A program made the translations under genes and the position numbers. Below are positions 56,826 through 64,000 of a stretch of DNA of 64,000 nt, in pieces. The notes beneath the pieces were generated by a model. The model was given only the letters and a program-made list of their open reading frames with translations. It made no database searches and was not told where the DNA came from. The stretch spans positions 1 through 64,000 of IMG/VR virus record IMGVR_UViG_3300044530_001115; one strand, written 5' to 3'. Origin of the DNA: a virus. The first letter of the stretch is position 1, and every line of letters starts with the position of its first letter.

Positions 56826-59800
56826 TAATTACATAAAATTTCAAAATTTATTCCAACATTCAATTTAAAATTGATTCCCGAATCATTTACCGAACAAATT
56901 GAACTATAAATAACCACATCGGTATCATTTAAAATATACTCAAAACCATACAAATCTAAACCATTTAAAGCAGGTATTAACGCAGCATCCCATTGAGCTG
57001 TTGTTGGTGAACTCAAACCAGTGTTTGTATATCCTATACCCGTAAAGAATTGATATTGGACAACCACAACATCATCTAAACTTAACACCACATACCAAGT
57101 ACTTTTTAAAGTATTCAGTTTACAATCATCTAACTCATAACCTTGTGGCTCCAAATAATTAGTTAACAGATATCCTAACACCGCACTAAATTCTGTCAAT
57201 AGAGGATTAGTTTGCCACGGATAGATTGAACATTGTACCGATTGGACATAACAATCATAGGTATACAGGTTGCTAGTCATTGAACATGGGTTACAAGGTA
57301 CAGGTATTAATTGACAACCCTCTTGTCTTCTCCAAACAAATTTTTGTCTATGAAATATAGAATTTTCGTATTTAACACCCGTATTCCATATTGTACTTGC
57401 TGGAACCATTTGTTCAACTAATCTTACCCAATAATCACCCATTCCATCTACATACTCAATCATGTTAGTATAATTAAAACTACCATCCGGTACCCCAGCT
57501 AAATTCTGAGCGTCTAAATATTTCCAATAAATTGACTGAAGGGTTGGATACCCCATTGTTTTACCATCAGTAGAGAATTGTCTATTTCTAACATTAATCA
57601 TGTTTTTCCAAAATGTTTGGGCGAACTCAAAGAATGTCTTACGTTTTGGTTGTGGATTTATTTCCGTCCAATCCACTCCACCCCTCATCGGATAATTCGA
57701 CACAGGATTTGGGTCACAATATGTTGGTTGAACATAATTTAAACCTTCATTTGGTATTGGAAAATTATATTCCCTTGACATAACCCATACATCATATGAA
57801 AGACCTTGAGCCGGATTCAAAAATAAATCGGTATTTTTAGCGTTAAGAACTAACGCATCATTTGTTGTAAAATATCTTGCATTGTATCCACCTTCTAAAT
57901 TTGAACGTAGTCCAACTTCGGTATCAACCCAACTTTTATTATTATCAATAGTTTGAGTTAGATTGTACCCTAAAGTCATAAAAGGAAAATCTCTAAACCT
58001 ATTGAAATATTCTTGACCATAACTATATGGTGTTAGAACTGTTTGATAATTAGGGTTGGCACCTGTAAATACACTATTAGTAAAACTTACTTCTTCAGGG
58101 GCTCTATGTTTTGGTGTTTGTTCAAACCATCCACTACCTTTTTCAAAGAAAAAATCTTCAGTATTTGGCGGTGCTTTAGGAAATCCTAAATCATCCATCG
58201 GATACTCGTCTTTAGTTATATTAACATCTTGGATTACTGTGGTTGTTGTGAAACCAGTGTATTCAATATTTCTTAATCTGTATGTATTACCCGCCTCAAG
58301 TGTTGGTAGTTCTTGAGTATATGTACCACCCGATATTTGAGCAAACTGTGTGTTGAATTGATTAACATTAATTCTTTGGTCAGCCAAATAAATGTATTCG
58401 TTAAATTCAACTAAAGCATCAGGAGCACCAATTAAAGCCATTAACGTTTCAATTGATTTTCTTGTACCTTTTGATTTAAACAAGTAAGCCGAGTTCAATA
58501 TTAAATTTCTATAATATTGATAATTTAACTCATCCGGAGTAGTTGCGTCTGAAATACCCGGATATTGAGACCTATCAGTATTTGTTTGACCAAAAACTGA
58601 ACTTAAAAAGTCATCAGTAGAAACAGGAGACATATTTGTTTGCCACCCTAATGTTTGTGCTAAGTTTTTAAGTAATTGAGATGGAATATCATCACCAGGG
58701 TTATAATGAACTGAATTCATAAACGCTAACGCACTTATGAATTTATTTGTTTCGTCAAAACTTCTACCGTAGATTTGTAATACCTTTTCCATTTTTTGAC
58801 CTATTGTGTCAAACTCTTGGAACGCACCGGTAGTTAAAAATCTTGCAACAATATTGGTCTTATACTCATCCATTGTTACACCAATATCATTTAATTGAAC
58901 TAAATAATTAGTGAACGCATTTGTAACTATATCTAAATTCCAAGAACCATTTAATGGGAATGTTATAAATTCCTGTGAAGAAAAATATGTCCCATCTTCA
59001 GCGTCTCTTGGTACATTAAAACTTGCTGTATATTTTGGTGTAACATTTCTATTTAAAAGAAAATTTTCAACCTCATCTAAATGTTCATTGAAAATTCTAT
59101 TAACCTCATAATCATTTGGTCTAATAACTAAATCATCAAAAGTAACTGTTTGAAATGGAAATGGGTGACCACTAACACTTATGTTTAAAGTCCCCGATGT
59201 CATTGAGGTTGTTGGAATAATTGCCGTAACATTATATCCATTACCATTATAATATAAACTATAATTAGCATATTGAACCGTCATATCTCTAAGTGAAGAT
59301 ACCTGAATTTCTTTTAATTCCAAGTTTCTAGTTGAGTTAATGGTAAAATCAATTGCAAATGGATTCCTTAAACGAGCAATATCTAAATCAAAACTAGTGA
59401 TATTATCAATCTCATTATAAGTTATATTTGTTGCAGTTTCACCTTTAATATAGTTCTCACCCATAAGAGTCGCTTCAAGTGCCGCAGGAAATTTTGCAAT
59501 AATTGTTTCAACAGCTGTGGATAATCTTTTTACTAAAGACCCGTATTGAGTAAAATTAGTAATTTGACTTAAATCAAAATTTGGGTAAACTTTAAAGTTA
59601 TTTTCAAATATGGTTCTTGACTGAAGAGTACTTTCTAAACCTAACCCTTCTAAACTAATTGGGTCAGAAAATGTTCCGGTGTTAAAAGTTCTATTTGTTT
59701 TTTCATTAAAAGAAGTCGCAAATTCAAAATTACCCTGTGTCAAACCACCCCCCGTAACTAGTTGGAAACCAACTAAATCATCAGAGAATGAACTTGCACC

Positions 59801-59842
59801 GGATGGACCTTGTGGAGGACATGTAAATTTTTGTAATGCCAT
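56825..59842 (-). CDS. Large baseplate/tail structural protein
   Basis: 1005 residues, no signal peptide, predicted beta and alpha mix. The opening [25 protein letters not shown] is followed by [22 protein letters not shown] (about 348-369) and [37 protein letters not shown] (about 448-484). The latter resembles tail-protein segments in which a chain of Y-R-x-L-xN-...-KGT-R-x-L...GxP occurs, known from baseplate proteins of contractile-tailed phages. It is probably a baseplate wedge or the adapter for the SprB adhesin downstream. Confidence 0.8.
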   Translation of the reverse strand: MALQKFTCPPQGPSGASSFSDDLVGFQLVTGGGLTQGNFEFATSFNEKTNRTFNTGTFSDPISLEGLGLESTLQSRTIFENNFKVYPNFDLSQITNFTQYGSLVKRLSTAVETIIAKFPAALEATLMGENYIKGETATNITYNEIDNITSFDLDIARLRNPFAIDFTINSTRNLELKEIQVSSLRDMTVQYANYSLYYNGNGYNVTAIIPTTSMTSGTLNISVSGHPFPFQTVTFDDLVIRPNDYEVNRIFNEHLDEVENFLLNRNVTPKYTASFNVPRDAEDGTYFSSQEFITFPLNGSWNLDIVTNAFTNYLVQLNDIGVTMDEYKTNIVARFLTTGAFQEFDTIGQKMEKVLQIYGRSFDETNKFISALAFMNSVHYNPGDDIPSQLLKNLAQTLGWQTNMSPVSTDDFLSSVFGQTNTDRSQYPGISDATTPDELNYQYYRNLILNSAYLFKSKGTRKSIETLMALIGAPDALVEFNEYIYLADQRINVNQFNTQFAQISGGTYTQELPTLEAGNTYRLRNIEYTGFTTTTVIQDVNITKDEYPMDDLGFPKAPPNTEDFFFEKGSGWFEQTPKHRAPEEVSFTNSVFTGANPNYQTVLTPYSYGQEYFNRFRDFPFMTLGYNLTQTIDNNKSWVDTEVGLRSNLEGGYNARYFTTNDALVLNAKNTDLFLNPAQGLSYDVWVMSREYNFPIPNEGLNYVQPTYCDPNPVSNYPMRGGVDWTEINPQPKRKTFFEFAQTFWKNMINVRNRQFSTDGKTMGYPTLQSIYWKYLDAQNLAGVPDGSFNYTNMIEYVDGMGDYWVRLVEQMVPASTIWNTGVKYENSIFHRQKFVWRRQEGCQLIPVPCNPCSMTSNLYTYDCYVQSVQCSIYPWQTNPLLTEFSAVLGYLLTNYLEPQGYELDDCKLNTLKSTWYVVLSLDDVVVVQYQFFTGIGYTNTGLSSPTTAQWDAALIPALNGLDLYGFEYILNDTDVVIYSSICSVNDSGINFKLNVGINFEILCN

Positions 59843-60759
59843 TATTCAGTTATGTTTGTAAAGTTTTTACTAAAATCAATATTATCACCTCTATTTTGTC
59901 TAACTTCGTATAATAACGTATTAAATTGGTCTCTAATTTCGTATAAGTTATATTGTTGGTAAATGTTGTTATTTGCGTCGTAAATAGTGTAAATACCATC
60001 ATCCATAGATTTAGTTTGATTACCATAAAGAGCAATCGCCAATGTTGAGAAATCTTGGTCCGCAATCTCTATATCAAGTGTTATAGGATTAAAGAAGGTA
60101 TTCGACATTATTATAGTTTGATTTGGCTGCCCAATATATGGTGTAGCATTTGGTTTGTTTGTCGGAGATGACGACGGAGAAACCGTACAAAAGATTAGAT
60201 TTGTATTGTTATCAGTATATCTATATCTAATTGCTTTTTGTGACGTATTTGTTAAATTTTGAACAACCGGTTCACAAAAGAATGATGATGTTACAATTCT
60301 AAAGAAATTAGGTATTTTTGTCCCATCAGAGTTTAAATACTCAATTCTAAAACCAACCAAACCTTGATTCACAAATTTATTTCTAAATTGACTTGGAACA
60401 TCATTCAAATCAATAACAAGTCCTTTTACGTTAGGTAATGATGATAACACACCACAATCTAATATACTCGTTCTAATCTCCGCAGGTCTTATGTATAAGG
60501 TATAGATACCTAATTGGTTAAATTGTTCCGCTGGCAATCTTAAATTGTACAATCCACCTAATATTTCAACATTAGGGTTAGGACTTGAAGGATTTGTCTG
60601 TGAATTATTAAAATAAGGTCTCAATATAGATACCGCATCTAACTTTGTTAATACAAAATTATCTGTTTCATCTCTTGATGGTGTATAATTAAGAATGATG
60701 TCTACATCCTCCGGTGATACATCTGCCGGTCTTATCGTTCCATATGTTCCTGTTGCCAT
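59842..60759 (-). CDS. Tail/baseplate-region protein of unknown function
   Basis: 305 residues, beta-rich, starting MATGTYGTIRPADVSPEDVDIIL. Strand patterns such as IYTLYIRPAEIRTSILDCG and a C-terminal LYEIRDQFNTLLYEVRQNRGDNID are visible, but no family. It overlaps 56825-59842 by one base (the TAATG type), so it is in the same minus-strand structural operon. Confidence 0.8.
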   Translation of the reverse strand: MATGTYGTIRPADVSPEDVDIILNYTPSRDETDNFVLTKLDAVSILRPYFNNSQTNPSSPNPNVEILGGLYNLRLPAEQFNQLGIYTLYIRPAEIRTSILDCGVLSSLPNVKGLVIDLNDVPSQFRNKFVNQGLVGFRIEYLNSDGTKIPNFFRIVTSSFFCEPVVQNLTNTSQKAIRYRYTDNNTNLIFCTVSPSSSPTNKPNATPYIGQPNQTIIMSNTFFNPITLDIEIADQDFSTLAIALYGNQTKSMDDGIYTIYDANNNIYQQYNLYEIRDQFNTLLYEVRQNRGDNIDFSKNFTNITE

Positions 60760-60768
60760 ATTATTATT

Positions 60769-61995
60769 TTAATCTATTTTTATTATGTTGAAATATTTAT
60801 AACCATATTTTTCAAGGTCACCTAAATTATCCACTTCTCCCAATCTTTCCATTGATTCAAATCCGGAAACTTTTCCTCTCTCTATAAATACATTGGATTG
60901 AACTTCTGGCTCATCAATTACATTTAATAATGCTTCATTTTTTACAATTGGTTCACATACCGTATCTATTTGTGTTACACCACTAACTACAAAGACGGTT
61001 GTACCATCACTAAAATCATAGTAATCAACACCATTTATTGTATACCCGGTGTATAATTGATTACCGTTTGCACTTCCACCCCAATATGTCCCGACAACAC
61101 CTGTAGTACCTGTTATCTGAACACCAACCTTATAATACCCGTCATCTAAATCTTGTTTTTTACCATAAACCCTTAAATCTGATACCGTTGATTGAGTGTA
61201 TCCACTAACAACTAATGGTACGGTTAAATAAGGATTAACACCACTTTGATAAGTTTCACAACTCGCATCACCACTATAAATAAAGTCATAACAAATTGGT
61301 GTTGCCGACCAACTACCGCCCATAGGAGTAAAACAAGTTGTACCTTTTGGGTCTAATATAGTTGCGTTAGTAAATGGTACTGTGACCGTTTTCTTCACTA
61401 CATTAGAACCCCACGGACTCATACCTGACATACTAATCGTAAATTCACCGGATTGTGAGTATGGATGTGAATAAAAATTAGGACTGACATTTGTAACTGT
61501 TTGTTTTGGTGTACCATCACCCCAATCTATTTCATAAGACGAAAATTCTAAATATTTTTTAAACTCAACATCAGAAGTATTATAAAAATTGTAAGTATAT
61601 GCTGATAAAGTATTGGCCGAAAATAAAAAGTTAGTCATAACTTCTTGTTGGATAATCATACCATCAAATACAGAATAATACCCAACGTCCACGGTATTTT
61701 CAGTTATTAATATTGGAATAGTCATTCCGGTTAATAATGATGTGCCTCGTTTGAGTGTTGCTTTTGAAATATTAGAAGTCGCTGTTGTTCCCGTAGCACC
61801 TGTTAATATTTGAGTCATTGATGAATATACATAAGCAGACCCATCAATATATTTGGTCACTTCTCTAGTATATATGTCACAACAAAAAGGAATTTTTTGT
61901 TCTTCAAGATATGGGTCACCGATATAATTAATTTTAAAAATATCCCCGTTTATAACTTCAGGTGATATTCTTATACGATAGGTGTTTGCACTCAT
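60769..61995 (-). CDS. Tail/baseplate-region protein with PKD-like domain
   Basis: 408 residues. A PKD-like segment occurs at about 150-205: YEIDWGDGTPKQT...HPYSQSGEFTISMSG, the WGDG...H-Y-x-x-x-G-x-Y pattern of PKD domains that mediate protein or sugar contacts. The N-terminal region has RIRISPEVINGDIFKINY. Role as a structural or receptor-facing tail component is inferred. The same WGDG motif occurs in 47296-49548. Confidence 0.82.
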   Translation of the reverse strand: MSANTYRIRISPEVINGDIFKINYIGDPYLEEQKIPFCCDIYTREVTKYIDGSAYVYSSMTQILTGATGTTATSNISKATLKRGTSLLTGMTIPILITENTVDVGYYSVFDGMIIQQEVMTNFLFSANTLSAYTYNFYNTSDVEFKKYLEFSSYEIDWGDGTPKQTVTNVSPNFYSHPYSQSGEFTISMSGMSPWGSNVVKKTVTVPFTNATILDPKGTTCFTPMGGSWSATPICYDFIYSGDASCETYQSGVNPYLTVPLVVSGYTQSTVSDLRVYGKKQDLDDGYYKVGVQITGTTGVVGTYWGGSANGNQLYTGYTINGVDYYDFSDGTTVFVVSGVTQIDTVCEPIVKNEALLNVIDEPEVQSNVFIERGKVSGFESMERLGEVDNLGDLEKYGYKYFNIIKID

Positions 61996-62795
61996 TATGG
62001 ATTAATATATTCATACCATTTTATGGAACTAGTCGTTCCTGCCCTATTACCTGAATCATCCAAGATTTCATAGGTTTTGTTAACATAATTTAAATTAACT
62101 TTATAATAAAAATACTTCGACTCAAATTGAAAAGCACTTGGTATTGTTGGAGGAATTTGAGGTACTTTCATCATTTTAACAAACACACCTAATTTACCAT
62201 CAAAAAATTTAGCACTCATATAAAAAGTAGTTAAATCATAAAACTTAATATTTTTTAACCAATAAATGAAAAACCCTTCCTTATCACCAACAAAATCTAA
62301 TTTGTAGGATGGACGTTTAATTAAAACATCCGGAATGTAAGGAGATAATGTAACCAATTCCGTAAACCCCTGTTGAACGGGGATAATTATTGTGAAATAA
62401 TTAGTTTGGGATTTACCATCCATTGTATCATAAAAATCCAATTTAAAGAATGATTTGGTAAAAGGTTTTTCATAATAATATATTTCACTCTTATCAAATC
62501 CTTCAGGTAAATAACTAGTCACCCAATCATTACTTGTTGCGGTCGTAACATTATTAACATTACCACTATAGAAATGAAAATCATACTTAACATCTGTTTT
62601 TGTATCATTATCATATGGTTTATGTGAAAATCTCAATAACTCAAAATCTTCAGCAACACCAATGATATCCTTGATAACATCTTCCTCATAAAGTTCAATA
62701 CTATCTTCTTGTCCATACATATCCCACTTCAGTTCAATCGGTAAAAGAATGTACTGTTCATCATTTGGGATTACAAATCTAAATTTATTACTCAC
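61995..62795 (-). CDS. Tail/baseplate-region protein of unknown function
   Basis: 266 residues, aromatic-rich beta protein starting MSNKFRFVIPNDEQYILLPIELKWDMYG. No motif recognised. It overlaps 60769-61995 by one base and 62788 onward by 8 bases, so it is in the same structural operon. Confidence 0.8.
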   Translation of the reverse strand: MSNKFRFVIPNDEQYILLPIELKWDMYGQEDSIELYEEDVIKDIIGVAEDFELLRFSHKPYDNDTKTDVKYDFHFYSGNVNNVTTATSNDWVTSYLPEGFDKSEIYYYEKPFTKSFFKLDFYDTMDGKSQTNYFTIIIPVQQGFTELVTLSPYIPDVLIKRPSYKLDFVGDKEGFFIYWLKNIKFYDLTTFYMSAKFFDGKLGVFVKMMKVPQIPPTIPSAFQFESKYFYYKVNLNYVNKTYEILDDSGNRAGTTSSIKWYEYINP

Positions 62796-64000
62796 AATCG
62801 TCTATTATTGGTTCTGCAGTTATTATCTGTTCATTATAATTAGTACCTTCAGGTATTATTCTAAAAATAATATTTGTATAAGGGTAATGAGACCCATTTA
62901 AAAATGGATAATTAACCCCAATATTATTAGAGTCAATAAATCCGTAACTATATAAATCCTTCCATAAAAAAGTATCTTTACTTGGAGAGTAATACGCATA
63001 ATTAGGAACATCCACCACATTTTTCTTATCTCCCTCCTCAATGTAATCTGAGAATTGTCTAATAGTTAAACTATTATGTGGTTGATAATAATACCCGTAA
63101 GGATTGTCCAAAGACATACGATAACCTGTTGAACTAGTTGGTCTTCCAATATTAAATACTTTTGCGTTATACGTTATCTTATGATATAAATTAGATATAA
63201 CTCTTTCTGTTTGTTCAAAATTATTCCACTCACAATAATCACCATCTAACGTATCACCTTCCTTTAAAGACCTATTATATGTGAAAACTATTGGTACTCC
63301 ATTATATATTCCCAACGGTGCGTTGCTTGGTGGTGGACCTAACGTTGTATTCACATAGGTATCTATTGGGATATTTGTGTCCGACAAATTATTTATTTCA
63401 CTCCACCAATATGAGGGTAATTTAGTTTGGGGATTTAAAGGTAAATTAAAATCATAACCAAATTTCATACCCTGATAACCCAATCCCGGCCCAATTAACC
63501 TACCAAACGTATAACCAAAATAACCTTTCCAAATTGTTGTAAAAAACAATTCAGTTAATGGTCTTTTTTGATTATCAATTAAATCATTAATTCTAATATC
63601 CTTATCAAATGATAATGTGTAAGATTGAGAACCTTCCTTTATAGAAACTCTAGCAATTCTGTTAGGTGTAAAACCACTACTTTCATATTTTTTCTTAACA
63701 CCAAAAATATTTTGGTCAAATCCCGCATTTACTAAAATCGCATTATCAGGGTTTGTTAAAATTTTATGTCTTCTAACATAATATGTTGAGATAGTATCAC
63801 TTGGGTTATCACTATTTATAATTCGTTTAAAAGTCCCTTCTGTTCCGGTAGTAAATGTTGTTCCTGTAAACCCAACATTAAAAATGTTAAAAATATATAA
63901 GTCACTTTCGTATTTCCCATCACCTAAACTATATACTTCAAAAGTATCAACCCCATTGTAGTTAAAATTTAATTTAACAAACTCTCCCGGTGTTAATCCA
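62788..64000 (-). CDS. Tail/baseplate structural protein (partial, N-terminus beyond the window)
   Basis: The reading frame stays open from 62788 to the right edge, giving more than 400 codons without a stop, so the gene begins outside the window. A TTG at 63549 is an internal codon and not a good start; the translated stretch just before it (SLGDGKYESDLYIFNIFNVG, KKKYESSGFTPNRIARVSIK) is clearly protein-like. The visible part is beta-rich with a Tyr/Trp-heavy middle (TTIWKGYFGYTFGRLIGPG). No family is assigned, but its position and composition fit a tail or baseplate component. Confidence 0.85.
   Translation of the reverse strand, partial: GLTPGEFVKLNFNYNGVDTFEVYSLGDGKYESDLYIFNIFNVGFTGTTFTTGTEGTFKRIINSDNPSDTISTYYVRRHKILTNPDNAILVNAGFDQNIFGVKKKYESSGFTPNRIARVSIKEGSQSYTLSFDKDIRINDLIDNQKRPLTELFFTTIWKGYFGYTFGRLIGPGLGYQGMKFGYDFNLPLNPQTKLPSYWWSEINNLSDTNIPIDTYVNTTLGPPPSNAPLGIYNGVPIVFTYNRSLKEGDTLDGDYCEWNNFEQTERVISNLYHKITYNAKVFNIGRPTSSTGYRMSLDNPYGYYYQPHNSLTIRQFSDYIEEGDKKNVVDVPNYAYYSPSKDTFLWKDLYSYGFIDSNNIGVNYPFLNGSHYPYTNIIFRIIPEGTNYNEQIITAEPIIDDCE

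Noticed and set aside
63547-63549. TTG at 63549 as the start of the last gene
   Set aside because: The frame continues without a stop to the window edge with normal protein composition, so the gene begins outside.

Overview
The window is part of a large tailed-phage genome (Caudoviricetes) whose host is almost certainly a member of the Bacteroidota, most likely a flavobacterium-like bacterium. The phage evidence is tight, mostly overlapping small genes, SbcC/SbcD-type recombination proteins of the T4 gp46/gp47 kind, a lysis amidase, and a 27 kb block of very long, repeat-rich virion proteins. The host evidence is SprB-type adhesion repeats in three virion proteins, a Bacteroidota RpoD-like sigma factor, a small Hc1-type histone H1-like protein, a secretion signal ending SFSQ, and several intergenic sequences that fit the Bacteroidota promoter TTTG-N19/20-TAnnTTTG. 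The DNA is A+T rich throughout.

Layout. 1-9 kb (mostly minus strand): the start of a dTDP-glucose dehydratase-like gene, small membrane proteins, a NUDIX hydrolase, a DUF192 protein, a DHH phosphoesterase, a LysM protein, a DNA methyltransferase and a run of small conserved phage genes including DUF3310. 9-20 kb: acidic coiled-coil and leucine-rich proteins, glutaredoxin and thioredoxin, a PcfJ-like protein, a D12-class adenine methyltransferase, a full-length DnaJ and the histone-like protein. 20-26 kb: candidate internal virion proteins and a probable lysis cassette (amidase, an overlapping spanin-like pair, small membrane proteins). 26-37 kb: the sigma factor, an A+T-rich restriction-modification-like cassette, gp46- and gp47-like recombination proteins, a RecB/Cas4-like nuclease and a zinc-finger/TOPRIM primase. 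37-53.7 kb (plus strand): virion adhesins and fibres, among them a 1724-residue beta-roll protein, a glycosyltransferase and a RuvC-like resolvase. 53.7-64 kb (minus strand): baseplate or tail genes ending in an open frame that leaves the window.

How the parts may work together. Two promoter classes are visible: host-like promoters in front of several early or middle genes, and a TATTTATAA(TA) box in front of many others, including the giant fibre. The encoded sigma factor is an obvious candidate for the switch. Several proteins share an N-terminal helix ending in hydrophobic-x-E-Q/N, which looks like a T4-style capsid-targeting and cleavage signal. In the structural block, four proteins carry mucin-like Thr-Pro linkers and a GT-A type glycosyltransferase sits among them, with a deoxysugar-nucleotide gene at the left edge; together they suggest O-glycosylated virion spacers. 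The Thr-Pro linkers of the two convergent SprB adhesins form inverted repeats around the RuvC-like gene, so recombination there could swap adhesin tips. All functional statements come from motifs read by eye; no database search was run.
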